Positions 27,332-36,228 of a stretch of DNA of 64,000 nucleotides are shown here, in pieces. Position 1 is the stretch's first letter, and every line of letters starts with the position of its first letter. The stretch comes from Oceanospirillales bacterium (GTDB lineage Bacteria > Pseudomonadota > Gammaproteobacteria > Pseudomonadales > Balneatricaceae), in contig JAAEYW010000019.1 in assembly GCA_018223185.1 (NCBI GenBank), positions 1 through 64,000 on the forward strand. The letters run 5' to 3'. A program made the position numbers and the translations under genes. The notes under the pieces were generated by a model. That model did not search any database, was not told the DNA's origin, and was given only the letters and a program-made list of their open reading frames with translations.

Positions 27332-29575
27332 TCATTCTAACCCGACTGCGGCCGTGGGCGCATCCGCAACGGGCAGGTTGATAGTAAATACCGCGCCGCC
27401 CATGGGGTGATTACTGACACTCAGATACCCATCCATCGACTCAATGATCCGATGAGAGATTGATAATCCCAGTCCCAGACCCTGTCCCGCTTTCTTAGTG
27501 GTATAAAAGGGCTCAAACACCTTACCCAGTTCAGATTGAGGGATACCCGGGCCATGATCTCTGAAACTGATATTGAGCCGACTGTCCAGGCGCTCAATAC
27601 TAATCTCAATCCACTTTTCAATTCCACCCTCCATCGCCTGCAGAGCATTGCTGATCAGGTTAACCACCACCTGCTCCAGTCTCAGCATGTCTCCGAGCAC
27701 AAAGATCTGATCCAGTTTATCCGGCCACTCTATTTTTACATTAGCCCGGTCAAGCCGCCCATACATAATAGACATGGCACCATCCCGCACAGCCTTCAGG
27801 CTGACTAAAGTTGCCTGGCCGCTGGTTTTGCGGGAAAACTCTTTCAGGGGCGCAATAATTTTCGCCATTCGCACAGTCAGACCGCTTATCTCATGCAGAT
27901 TACTGCTCACCTTCTCAGCTTTCCCCAGCTTCAAAAAAGCGAGGGCGTTGTCAGCGTAACTGCGGATAGCGGTCAGAGGCTGATTAAGCTCATGATTAAT
28001 ACCGGCTGACATCTGTCCGATCACCGCCAGCTTCGCAGCCTGAATCAGCTCATTCTGAGTATGCTTATGCTCTTCGACCTCGTGTACCAAACGCGCATTT
28101 GCCCGGGTCAGATCCTGAGTCCGTTCAGACACACGCAGCTCCAACTGATCACGGGCTTCGCGTAGTTGCTCCTCATTCTCTTTTCGCTCAGTGATGTCAT
28201 GAATAGTGACAACAAACCGGCTGGCGCTGCTATCAGACATCCGCCCAATGATCAGCTCGACCGGAAACTGAGTTCCATCTGCCCGCACACTGGAGACCTC
28301 TACCATCAGTTCGTTCGGCTGACTGGCATCACCCTGATGGGAGATATGCTGCCAGCAGACCGCGCGGTCCTGATGGCCGATCAGCTTGCTGAAATACTCT
28401 CCCACAATGACATCAGACTGATAACCAAAAAGCTTTTCCGCCGTCGGATTAAACGATTCGATTATGCCATGCGCATCGAGGGTGATCAGACCGGCGTGAG
28501 TATTATCAATAATCGCTCTGATCCGGGCTTCACTGCGCTCCAGCGCCTGGGTTTGCTGCAGCTTAAAGCGAGCCCGCTCACGGGAAATTCGCCGCCGGGC
28601 CAGCAGCAGCAAAATCAGAAAAACCAGCGCACTGTAGATAAAACCGGCCAGCAGCGCATTATTCAGCACCTGCCGGTCAACCGGCTTCAGATCTGCCAGA
28701 ATCGACACATTGAATCCGGCCTCAGGCTCCGAACGGGTCTGCTGCAGATACTGACGGGTATCAATACCGTCCAGAGCGTCGTTAGCGATCGTTTCCCCCT
28801 CAATAAGAGTAACGATTTCACTCTCCTGGAACTGTTTACGTTCAACGATCGACAGGGATGTCAGCTGATGGTCGCCGTAACGGAGGCTGGCAATGATTCT
28901 TTGCAAATCAGCCTGAGGCAAAGGCTTTAACGTGCGGAACTTCCACTCTGCCCGGGTACTGATGAAGATGACGCCATCCTCATCCGTAACCAGAATATCG
29001 GTCAGCGGATCATTCCAGTCGGTCTCAATATCGTTGAGATCAATTTTTACAACGATCACCCCCAGAATAGTCCCCCGGTATTCAACCGGATATGAGAAAA
29101 AATACCCCCGTTTCTTAGAGGTTGTTCCCAGCGCAAAATAGCGGCCGCTACCGCCCTTCATAGCGTCCCGAAAATAGGGTCGGAATGAAAAGTTACGGCC
29201 GACGAACGTCTGTGAATCAGACCAGTTGCTGGCCGCAAGTGTATTACCCTGAGTATCCATCAGGTAGGTATCGGTCGCACCGATAGTATTGTTCACTTTC
29301 TCAAGATAGAGGTTCGCGCCATGAAGCCCTTCACTGCCGGGCAGAAGTAAAAGATTCACCAGCTCGGAGTGAGTAGAGAGAAGTTTTGGCAGGTCTTTAT
29401 AGCGATCCAGCTCTTGCTGCAGACTGAGAATATAACGATTCAGGTCGGCTGAAGCACTTTGCTGAAGATCATTCATCGCCCGGGAGCGAGTGATCGAGAT
29501 AGTCTGATAGATCACCAGAATAAATAACGCCGCCAATAACAGCATCAGCAGCAGACGCAACTGTGTTCTTATCAC
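27332..29575 (-). CDS. dctB: C4-dicarboxylate sensor histidine kinase DctB
   Basis: 747 aa: span (about 7-27), periplasmic double-PAS dicarboxylate sensor (about 30-300, with GRNFSFRPYFRDAMKG and RGYFFSYPV as typical DctB ligand-pocket strands), second span (about 305-325), an extra cytoplasmic PAS domain (about 345-465), coiled coil, HisKA with GINHELNQPLTAIRSYADNA (His near 528) and HATPase (GPGIPQSELGKVFEPFYTTK, GLGLGLSI). The cytoplasmic PAS makes it longer than the roughly 600-aa rhizobial DctB. Start is GTG at 29575. A HexR-type palindrome lies just ten bases upstream of it. Confidence 0.93.
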   Translation of the reverse strand: MIRTQLRLLLMLLLAALFILVIYQTISITRSRAMNDLQQSASADLNRYILSLQQELDRYKDLPKLLSTHSELVNLLLLPGSEGLHGANLYLEKVNNTIGATDTYLMDTQGNTLAASNWSDSQTFVGRNFSFRPYFRDAMKGGSGRYFALGTTSKKRGYFFSYPVEYRGTILGVIVVKIDLNDIETDWNDPLTDILVTDEDGVIFISTRAEWKFRTLKPLPQADLQRIIASLRYGDHQLTSLSIVERKQFQESEIVTLIEGETIANDALDGIDTRQYLQQTRSEPEAGFNVSILADLKPVDRQVLNNALLAGFIYSALVFLILLLLARRRISRERARFKLQQTQALERSEARIRAIIDNTHAGLITLDAHGIIESFNPTAEKLFGYQSDVIVGEYFSKLIGHQDRAVCWQHISHQGDASQPNELMVEVSSVRADGTQFPVELIIGRMSDSSASRFVVTIHDITERKENEEQLREARDQLELRVSERTQDLTRANARLVHEVEEHKHTQNELIQAAKLAVIGQMSAGINHELNQPLTAIRSYADNALAFLKLGKAEKVSSNLHEISGLTVRMAKIIAPLKEFSRKTSGQATLVSLKAVRDGAMSIMYGRLDRANVKIEWPDKLDQIFVLGDMLRLEQVVVNLISNALQAMEGGIEKWIEISIERLDSRLNISFRDHGPGIPQSELGKVFEPFYTTKKAGQGLGLGLSISHRIIESMDGYLSVSNHPMGGAVFTINLPVADAPTAAVGLE

Positions 29576-29584
29576 TATGAACCC

Positions 29585-29599
29585 TGTAATGTAATTACA
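29585..29599. promoter_or_regulatory. HexR-type operator next to dctB start
   Basis: TGTAATGTAATTACA: 6-bp arms with a 3-bp spacer, matching the HexR (RpiR family) consensus TGTAATNNNATTACA. It lies immediately upstream of the dctB GTG, where a bound protein could block dctB transcription or elongation. Confidence 0.65.
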
Positions 29600-29664
29600 A
29601 AAAAATGATTGAAACTAAAAACAAGACGTAATAAACAGCAAATTAACAGTTCAAAAAACATATT

Positions 29665-29683
29665 CTTGTAATATAATTACAAG
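29665..29683. promoter_or_regulatory. HexR-type operator over the pyk promoter
   Basis: CTTGTAATATAATTACAAG, a perfect palindrome with 8-bp arms and 3-bp spacer. Its left arm contains the candidate -35 (TTGTAA, 29666-29671) of pyk, so a bound KDPG-responsive HexR repressor would block RNA polymerase. pyk is a known HexR target in Shewanella and relatives. Confidence 0.75.
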
Positions 29684-29694
29684 ATACTTATAAG
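29666..29694 (+). promoter_or_regulatory. Candidate sigma-70 promoter of pyk
   Basis: TTGTAA, 17-bp spacer, TATAAG (29689-29694), then about 128 bp of leader to the pyk ATG. Overlap with the HexR-type palindrome strengthens the call. Confidence 0.6.
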
Positions 29695-29822
29695 CGCCAA
29701 CGTAAAGCGCACGAAGCAAGCCTGATGCTTGAAATACTATTGGCCGAATCTTACTCTTACAAATAGACACCACATTTAAAGTCTAACAGGTAATATTCCA
29801 CCGTCTACCGGATATCCTAATC

Positions 29823-31259
29823 ATGTTAAAACGCACCAAAATTGTCGCTACCCTGGGTCCCTCAACGGATAAACCCGGTGTTCTTGAACAACTGATCCGC
29901 TGCGGCGTTAATGTTGTTCGTCTCAACTTTTCTCACGGCAGTGCGGATGATCATCGTCGCCGGGCACAGGAGGTGCGTGACATTTCAAATCAGCTGGCTA
30001 TTCCGGTCGCGGTTCTGGGAGACCTGCAGGGCCCTAAGATCCGCATCGCCCGTTTCAAAGATGATAAAAAAATCAAACTGGCTGTGGGCGATCATTTCGC
30101 ACTGGACTCCTCACTGGACACCTATGCCGGAGACCAGAGTCAGGTAGGCATCGACTATAAAGCACTTCCGGAAGACAGCCGTCCGGGCGATATTCTGCTG
30201 CTGGATGATGGCCGGGTGCAGTTTAAAGTGATCGATGTTCAGGGAACCCGGATCAACTGTGAAGTGATCATCGGCGGCCCTCTGTCAAACAACAAAGGGA
30301 TTAACCGTCAGGGCGGCGGCCTGTCCGCTGCAGCGCTGACCGACAAGGACAAGCAGGATATTCTGGTTGCCGCTGATATCGATGTGGACTATGTCGCTGT
30401 ATCCTTTCCCCGCAACTCTGCAGATCTGCATGAAGCACGACAGTTACTCGATGCTGCGGGCAGCAGTGCTGAAATTATCGCCAAGGTTGAGCGGGCCGAA
30501 ACCGTCAGCTCCACAGAAGCCCTGGACGATATTATTCTGGCCTGTGATGGTGTCATGGTTGCCCGGGGTGATCTGGGAGTAGAGATCGGTGATGCCGAAC
30601 TGATCGGTGTTCAGAAACACCTGATCAACCGGGCAAGGGAACTCAACCGTGTCGTTATCACCGCGACCCAGATGATGGAAACCATGATTCAGAACCCTAT
30701 GCCAACACGGGCAGAGGTATTTGATGTTGCTAACGCGATACTCGATGGCACCGACGCTGTTATGCTCTCCGCCGAAACCGCGGCTGGCGACTATCCGGTT
30801 GAAGTAGTACAGGCGATGACAAAAATCTGCCAGGGTGCAGAAAAACACCAGCTGTCGCGTCCGGCTCCCACCAGCATCACCCAGCAGTGTGAACATTTTG
30901 ATGAAACCATCGCCCGCTCAGCGATGTATACCGCCAATCACCTGGTCGGTGTTAAGGCGATTATCTGCCTCACAGAATCCGGCTCTACACCCCGGTGGAT
31001 GTCTCGTATCCGCTCAGGCGTGCCGATCTACGCCCTGACCCGCAATGAAAAAGCGATGAGCCGGATGACACTGTTCCGTGGCGTTGAACCGATGCTATTT
31101 GATGCCACCGAGATTGATATCAATGATCTGAACACCCGGATTCTTGATCACCTCAAAGCAAAAAATCTGCTGAGCAGTGGCGATCTGGTACTCCTCACCC
31201 GCGGTGCAGTCATTGGTAGCGGCAGTACCAACTCAATGCAGGTGCTGCAGGTTCCGTAA
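29823..31259 (+). CDS. pyk: Pyruvate kinase
   Basis: Converts phosphoenolpyruvate and ADP to pyruvate and ATP. Typical features: [12 protein letters not shown] opening, [18 protein letters not shown], the catalytic lysine in IIAKVERAE, metal-binding [11 protein letters not shown], and [12 protein letters not shown]. 478 aa with all A, B and C domains, closer to the PykA (type II) form. Monocistronic between a HexR-type operator and a strong terminator. It is the glycolytic exit that HexR would repress when the Entner-Doudoroff intermediate KDPG is low. Confidence 0.95.
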   Translation: MLKRTKIVATLGPSTDKPGVLEQLIRCGVNVVRLNFSHGSADDHRRRAQEVRDISNQLAIPVAVLGDLQGPKIRIARFKDDKKIKLAVGDHFALDSSLDTYAGDQSQVGIDYKALPEDSRPGDILLLDDGRVQFKVIDVQGTRINCEVIIGGPLSNNKGINRQGGGLSAAALTDKDKQDILVAADIDVDYVAVSFPRNSADLHEARQLLDAAGSSAEIIAKVERAETVSSTEALDDIILACDGVMVARGDLGVEIGDAELIGVQKHLINRARELNRVVITATQMMETMIQNPMPTRAEVFDVANAILDGTDAVMLSAETAAGDYPVEVVQAMTKICQGAEKHQLSRPAPTSITQQCEHFDETIARSAMYTANHLVGVKAIICLTESGSTPRWMSRIRSGVPIYALTRNEKAMSRMTLFRGVEPMLFDATEIDINDLNTRILDHLKAKNLLSSGDLVLLTRGAVIGSGSTNSMQVLQVP

Positions 31260-31284
31260 GACCTTAAACAGCCTTATCTCTTCA

Positions 31285-31316
31285 GGCCCGGTAACGCCCG
31301 TTACCGGGCCTTTTTT
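31285..31316 (+). terminator. Intrinsic terminator of pyk
   Basis: GGCCCGGTAA-CGCCCG-TTACCGGGCC followed by TTTTTT, 25 bp after the pyk stop. Confidence 0.92.
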
Positions 31317-31365
31317 ACGCCGGAATCATACGCAGGAAATAACCGATTCTTTACAGGGTTATGTT

Positions 31366-31391
31366 TAGCGCATGCTGCGCTATAATAGCGC
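31366..31391 (+). promoter_or_regulatory. gshA promoter region with overlapping palindromes
   Basis: A consensus -10 TATAAT (31381-31386) is embedded in GCGCTATAATAGCGC (perfect 7-bp arms). The left arm also belongs to TAGCGCA-TGC-TGCGCTA (31366-31382). No convincing -35 is visible, which suggests activator dependence or a repressor that covers the -10. No known regulator consensus is recognised. Confidence 0.5.
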
Positions 31392-31419
31392 TCTTTTTCT
31401 CCGGTAAAGGTATGCTGAT

Positions 31420-32985
31420 GTGTCTGAGGCACTGGAACAGAATCTGAAATTAATCACCGAAAAGGGTCAGATTCTGGCGCTTGACGGCATCCTTCATGGT
31501 ATTGAGAAGGAGGGACTGCGCACTGATTCTAAGGGATCAATCAGCCAGACGGGCCACCCTGCCGCACTCGGCTCGGCGCTGACCCATAGCCACATTACAA
31601 CCGACTACTCAGAAGCACTGCTTGAATTCATCACGCCAGCATTCAGAGAGTCCGCTGAGGCGCTTCATTTCCTGCAGCAACTGCACTGCTTCACCTACCA
31701 GCATCTCGGCGACGAAGAGCTGTGGGCCGCCAGTATGCCCTGCAAGATCGATTCTGAAGATGCGATCCAGATAGCCCGTTTCGGCAGCTCTAACGTGGGC
31801 CGCCTGAAATCTATCTACCGGATTGGCCTGGAACACCGTTACGGCAAGATGATGCAGGCGATCGCCGGCATCCATTACAATTTTTCCCTGCCGGAAACTC
31901 TATGGCCGGTATTGAGCGAGCTACAGGGAAGTAAAGACAGCCTGCAACAGGTCCGTTCTGCCGGTTATTTTAAACTGATCCGTAACTTCCGCCGCTCATC
32001 CTGGTTGCTGCTCTATCTTTTTGGTGCATCTCCGGCACTGCCAACCAGCTTTATGCGCGGTCGTGAGCATGATCTGCAACAGTGGGATGAAAACACCCTC
32101 TACCGCCCCTATGCGACCTCTCTGCGGATGAGCGATCTGGGCTACTCAAATAAAGCCCAGTCTGGTCTGAATATCTGCTTTAACCACCTCGATTCCTATA
32201 TCAGGACACTGACCCAGGCAATCAATACCCCCTACCCGGAATATGAGAAACTGGGGGTGAAGACCCGTCAGGGATACAAGCAGCTAAACAGTAATGTGCT
32301 GCAAATCGAGAACGAATATTACAGCGACATCCGTCCTAAACGGGTCACATTGCCAGGGGAAAAGCCGGTTCATGCGTTGCTCGAACGCGGTGTGGAATAT
32401 ATCGAAGTACGCAATACCGATATCAATCCACTACTCCCTATTGGAATCGATCAGCAGCAGGCTGATTTCATGGATGCATTTCTGGTGACCTGTCTGCTAT
32501 CAGATCCAAGTGATGTAAACAGTCAGGAATGTGAGCTGATCAACCAAAATAACAGTCTGGTGGTCAACCGGGGACGAGAACCCGGCCTGACACTCACCCG
32601 AAAAAATCAGCAGATCAGTGTTCCTGAGTGGGGCCATATAATCCTGAACGATATCAGCAAGACAGCTGCAGTTCTCGATCAGATAGCCGGTGACAGCCGT
32701 TATTCAGATGCGGTATCCGCACAGCAGTTAAAGCTCGATGACCCTCACCTGACACCATCAGCCCAGATTCTGGACACCATGAAAACATCAGGACTGGGGT
32801 ATGAAGCATTCATTCTGCAGCAAAGCCGAAAGCACCGGGATACGATCCTGAACATGGGGCTGACGACAGAACAGCAGCAATATCTGGAAAAACTGACGAT
32901 CAGCTCATTTGAAGAACAGCAGCAGATAGAACAGAGCGACCGGTTAGACTTTGACACGTATCTGGCTAACTATCTCGCGCAGTAA
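31420..32985 (+). CDS. gshA: Glutamate-cysteine ligase
   Basis: ATP-dependent first step of glutathione synthesis. It has the proteobacterial GshA class opening (HGIEKEGLRTDSKG), TDYSEALLEFITP, the SSWLLLYLFGASPA core and EYIEVRNTDINP. Length 521 aa fits the E. coli-type enzyme. The in-frame start is GTG at 31420, following AAAGG. The ATGs just upstream are out of frame. Together with ggt in this window it covers glutathione synthesis and breakdown. Monocistronic with its own terminator. Confidence 0.94.
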   Translation: MSEALEQNLKLITEKGQILALDGILHGIEKEGLRTDSKGSISQTGHPAALGSALTHSHITTDYSEALLEFITPAFRESAEALHFLQQLHCFTYQHLGDEELWAASMPCKIDSEDAIQIARFGSSNVGRLKSIYRIGLEHRYGKMMQAIAGIHYNFSLPETLWPVLSELQGSKDSLQQVRSAGYFKLIRNFRRSSWLLLYLFGASPALPTSFMRGREHDLQQWDENTLYRPYATSLRMSDLGYSNKAQSGLNICFNHLDSYIRTLTQAINTPYPEYEKLGVKTRQGYKQLNSNVLQIENEYYSDIRPKRVTLPGEKPVHALLERGVEYIEVRNTDINPLLPIGIDQQQADFMDAFLVTCLLSDPSDVNSQECELINQNNSLVVNRGREPGLTLTRKNQQISVPEWGHIILNDISKTAAVLDQIAGDSRYSDAVSAQQLKLDDPHLTPSAQILDTMKTSGLGYEAFILQQSRKHRDTILNMGLTTEQQQYLEKLTISSFEEQQQIEQSDRLDFDTYLANYLAQ

Positions 32986-33007
32986 GACACCTCACGGTAT
33001 CTGCCAT

Positions 33008-33040
33008 AAAAAAGCCCCGCAGAAGATGCGGGGCTTTTTT
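33008..33040 (+). terminator. Intrinsic terminator of gshA, bidirectional
   Basis: AAAAAAGCCCCGCA-GAAGA-TGCGGGGCTTTTTT, a perfect 14-bp stem. The A-tract lets it also terminate the convergent FliL-like gene ending at 33065. Confidence 0.92.
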
Positions 33041-33064
33041 ATCTGAAGGCTGTCGCAGACAGGT

Positions 33065-33463
33065 TTACTGCAACACAAAGCTGGTAAAGAACAGGTCTGC
33101 GACATAGGCCTCTCCCTCCTCAGCTAACAACACCTGCTGTACTTTTTGTAATGCCTCCTGAGCAAGGATATGCTGCACATCAACCGTTTTCAGCTGATCT
33201 TCCATCTTCGAACTTAACAGCATCAGAATCTCATGTCGTATCTCAGATTTATGATAATTCACTGCATGATGAGCCGCAGGGCTTGTTACCTGAATAGTGA
33301 TCTCACACTTCAAAAAACGCAGCTTATCCGGACTGACAAAATTGGCAACAAACGGTTTCAGCTCAATATAGTTGACATAATCTTCTGGCGCGGGCTCATC
33401 GGCAGCCCAGACAGGCTGTATCATCACGCCTAAAAACAACACCAACAAAAAACGTTTTAACAT
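33065..33463 (-). CDS. FliL-family protein with signal peptide
   Basis: 132 aa. The N-terminal 20 residues are hydrophobic and end in VWA-ADE, so the protein is probably secreted to the periplasm, not anchored as true FliL. The rest follows the FliL pattern: YIELKPFVANF at the start of the domain, a central RFLKCEITIQV strand, and the ending VADLFFTSFVLQ, similar to the LYFTEFVIQ-like C-terminus of FliL. It stands away from flagellar genes. In several pseudomonads a similar orphan FliL-like gene lies near gshA. Function unproven. Confidence 0.7.
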   Translation of the reverse strand: MLKRFLLVLFLGVMIQPVWAADEPAPEDYVNYIELKPFVANFVSPDKLRFLKCEITIQVTSPAAHHAVNYHKSEIRHEILMLLSSKMEDQLKTVDVQHILAQEALQKVQQVLLAEEGEAYVADLFFTSFVLQ

Positions 33464-33788
33464 ACTTATGCTTCCCTATCCGTCATCAGAGACAACCTTT
33501 CATGTAAAATCAGAAAATCAAATAAAATCATAACATTAGCAATAAAAAACATACACAATAACTGAGCCGTATGCTCACACTAACCCGTTGACACATCTAA
33601 TCTAACACAGCATCACACTATCCGCTCTCAACACTGTTGTACCATCTTTATCAGAAAATATCAGCGCCACTCTGCTAAGTTTGAGTAACACACTGTGAAA
33701 AGGCTCCGGGCTATTGCCTCTGTGACAACGTTAGGATTAGTATTGGAGCACGCAGACAGCAAGTGCTGAACACATAAGGAGGCCTGCT
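33464..33788. other. Non-coding region upstream of rsd
   Basis: 325 bp, A+T-rich at its left end. A TTGACA occurs at 33588-33593, but no good -10 is 16-18 bp away, so I do not call a promoter. No small gene or hairpin with T-run seen. Confidence 0.35.
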
Positions 33789-34271
33789 ATGCTAGAAAAA
33801 TGCCATAATGCCCAGGAACGCTGGGGAGGTGTCAGCGACATTATTGATCACTGGCTCGCAGAGCGCCAGAAACTGATCAGTTTTTTCGTGGCGCTGCCGC
33901 AACAAAATGTGCATGAAACTCTGAATGATAAAATTCAGGAGTTCTGCCAATTGATGATGGATTACATATCTTCCGGACATTTTGAAGTCTACGAGCAGCT
34001 GCTAAAACAAGGCAGCGAGTTCAATGATGGCAGCCTTGAACAGGCACAGGAGCTGTTTCCCAAAATTCAGGCCAGCACCGATATTGCACTCGATTTTAAT
34101 GATATCTACTCAGACTTTGAGGGCGCTACACTGCAGGAGATGTATGATCTGACCTGCCAGTTATCATCCCTTGGAGAAGCACTTGAAGAGCGTTTTTCAC
34201 TCGAAGATACCATGATAGAGATTCTTCATACCGCTCATCGGGAACAGGTATTTTCTGAAGCCCGGGCCTGA
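33789..34271 (+). CDS. rsd: Regulator of sigma D (Rsd/AlgQ family)
   Basis: 160 aa, all helical. The start MLEKCHNAQERWGGVSDIIDHWLAERQ is the signature of Rsd/AlgQ, anti-sigma factors that sequester the housekeeping sigma-70 and free core polymerase for alternative sigmas in stationary phase. In Pseudomonas AlgQ also influences alginate and siderophore genes. Strong AAGGAGG ribosome site. Followed after 42 bp by the WD40 lipoprotein gene, which may be co-transcribed. Confidence 0.9.
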   Translation: MLEKCHNAQERWGGVSDIIDHWLAERQKLISFFVALPQQNVHETLNDKIQEFCQLMMDYISSGHFEVYEQLLKQGSEFNDGSLEQAQELFPKIQASTDIALDFNDIYSDFEGATLQEMYDLTCQLSSLGEALEERFSLEDTMIEILHTAHREQVFSEARA

Positions 34272-34313
34272 CCAAGGCTGGGGTGGCACACGTTCAGAGG
34301 CTAAAGACACGAT

Positions 34314-35294
34314 ATGCAGAACAGGCTTAGCGCTGTTGGCTGTGCACTTCTGACCGCCGCAATGCTGACGGGCTGCAGCGACAGCGATAAACCCGTCAAA
34401 TACGTTGAATACGCTCTTCAGGGAGCGTATTCCGGAACACTCTCACCACAGGCGCAGTACGCTGTTATCGGTTCATTTAACCATGGCGGCAGCCTGTGGA
34501 ATGTAAGCCAGCATGAACGACTGTATAACTGGAATCACAGAGCCGGCGAATACAGCCTGATTACTGCCAGCGCATTCTCCCCGAACGAGCTTTATGCCGC
34601 CACCGCGGAACAGCAACATCTGGTGCTCTGGAATCTGAGCAACGGCAAGCCGGAAGGTTTCTGGAGCTCTCCTGCCGAAATCCTGGCAATGGATCTGTCC
34701 CCCAATGGCAATTATGCCCTGCTTGGGCTGGCTGACCATACTGCGGTCTACTTTGATATAAAGCATGGCGGTGTAATGCAAACCTTCCGCCACGATGCCC
34801 GGGTAAAATCGGTCGACCTCAGCGAGGATGCCCTACTGGCTCTGACCGGCGATGATGCTTATAACGCACAGCTTTGGGATGTCCAGAGCAACAAAGTTAT
34901 CCACAGTTTGAAATTCGGTAATATCGTCGATACTGTGGCGCTTTCACCCAATAAACAGCTGGCGTTCAGCTCAGGCTCTCTCGACCGCGCCGTTATCTGG
35001 AACACTCAGGATGGTAAGGTACTGCATACTCTGTCTGACAACCGGGATCTGTTTGGCAAACGCCTCAGCTTCCTCTCTGCCCGGTTCTCCCCGGATGACA
35101 GTCAGCTACTGACCGGCACCGCCTCAGGTTCGGTCCAGTTATGGGACACCGCCAGCGGTGAAATGCTGCGCAGCTGGACCCTCCACAAACGCGATCCATA
35201 CGGCCCCACCAGCACGGGTGTTTACTCGGTGGGTTTCGGTAATGATATCTATTATGCGATCGGCTCTAACGGGATTATTAACGAACTGAAATAA
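34314..35294 (+). CDS. WD40-repeat lipoprotein
   Basis: 326 aa with a lipoprotein signal (LTGC, Cys about 21) followed by six to seven WD40-like repeats (AAFSPN-type starts and LWN/LWD/IWN ends: HLVLWNLSNGK, NAQLWDVQSNK, RAVIWNTQDGK, SVQLWDTASGE), forming a beta-propeller. Such proteins usually scaffold protein complexes at the inner face of the outer membrane. A similar gene after rsd/algQ is found in relatives. Function not known. No terminator recognised after it. Confidence 0.75.
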   Translation: MQNRLSAVGCALLTAAMLTGCSDSDKPVKYVEYALQGAYSGTLSPQAQYAVIGSFNHGGSLWNVSQHERLYNWNHRAGEYSLITASAFSPNELYAATAEQQHLVLWNLSNGKPEGFWSSPAEILAMDLSPNGNYALLGLADHTAVYFDIKHGGVMQTFRHDARVKSVDLSEDALLALTGDDAYNAQLWDVQSNKVIHSLKFGNIVDTVALSPNKQLAFSSGSLDRAVIWNTQDGKVLHTLSDNRDLFGKRLSFLSARFSPDDSQLLTGTASGSVQLWDTASGEMLRSWTLHKRDPYGPTSTGVYSVGFGNDIYYAIGSNGIINELK

Positions 35295-35619
35295 GAAGCT
35301 AGTCGCCAGAGCGTCGTAAAAAGCGCGACTTGCTCGTTGCTCGGCGCTTCGCTTGCTCGAAAAAGCACCGATAGCCGGAACTTATTTTAAGAGACCATAC
35401 ACGTCAGCTTTAGCCCCTTGCGGCACCCTCGATGTGGCTACTCAGGTCCGGCGTTAGCCAAAGCGGTCAGAGCAATATCGCAGGTGTCTGAACGCAGCTA
35501 CCTCAGGGGTAACGTTGTACATGTTTTATCGCTGTAACGAGGGCACCAGATATTACTTCAAGACGTTGTACTGCACATCACAAGCCTGGCCTTTTTAGTA
35601 GATTAAACCAAGCATTAAC
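35295..35619. other. Non-coding region, GC-hairpin-rich
   Basis: 325 bp with short dyads around 35320-35370 (GCGACTTGCTCG..., GCTCGGCGCTTCGCTTGCTCG) and no gene. It may include the terminator of the WD40 gene, but there is no clear T-run. No recognisable mobile element. Confidence 0.3.
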
Positions 35620-36219
35620 TCAGGGCATATAAAGATCACCGTAGAAGCCATGCAGCCTGATAGTTACCTCTACGGGAACACCTGCTTCGTTTTCCCAATA
35701 CCAACCGTGATTCCCGTCAAAAGGAGCGATAAAAGTACCTGAGGCACCTGCCTGCCCCTCTCCTGACTCATGACTTGTAAACGCACCGTCGGAGTTTGGG
35801 TGATCTCCGTGCATATCAAACGAGACACTACCTCCCTCGGCCTGCCAACTGAAGACAAAGCTATCATTCAATTGCATAGGTGCTTTAATCTCTGCGCCCT
35901 GGCCCGGCATCAGAGTTATTTTCAGCGTATCAGACCTTAATTCCGAGCGGCCTGCCGTTAAAGTACTGACAGTGCTCTCAATCTGGCCGATGGGATTGCT
36001 GGGTGATGAGGCTAGTTCAGTTTGTGCCTGAGTTGCTGCGCTATTTAAACGATCCAGCCCCATGATTTTCCCCAATCCAGTGGGGTCAATGCCATACTCA
36101 GCGGGCAGGATGGCCGTGATCAATAAAATAATCGCAATCGAAAAAGAAATTGCCGAAACTTTTACAATAGCCAACGGGGCTGGCTGAATTCGGGGTTGGT
36201 TGGTCAGGGCTTCTGGCAT
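35620..36219 (-). CDS. Membrane-anchored periplasmic protein, partner of HupE/UreJ-like protein
   Basis: 199 aa with one N-terminal span (about 18-38) and a soluble outer domain made of beta-strands: TLKITLMPGQGAEIKAPMQLNDSFVFSWQAEGG and the ending GNHGWYWENEAGVPVEVTIRLHGFYGDLY. It resembles the transmembrane anchor proteins annotated next to HupE/UreJ-like genes. The Trp/His-rich GNHGWYWEN could bind a ligand or metal, which is only a suggestion. Separated by nine bases from the upstream HupE-like gene, so the two form an operon. Confidence 0.55.
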   Translation of the reverse strand: MPEALTNQPRIQPAPLAIVKVSAISFSIAIILLITAILPAEYGIDPTGLGKIMGLDRLNSAATQAQTELASSPSNPIGQIESTVSTLTAGRSELRSDTLKITLMPGQGAEIKAPMQLNDSFVFSWQAEGGSVSFDMHGDHPNSDGAFTSHESGEGQAGASGTFIAPFDGNHGWYWENEAGVPVEVTIRLHGFYGDLYMP

Positions 36220-36228
36220 GTTTGCATC

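Noticed and set aside
35295..35619. Possible integron attC or REP-like element (GCGTTAGCC, repeated GCTCG dyads)
   Set aside because: The GTTAGCC does not fit the GTTRRRY core, no integrase or paired core site is present, and a similar short string near 38400-38435 matches over too few bases.
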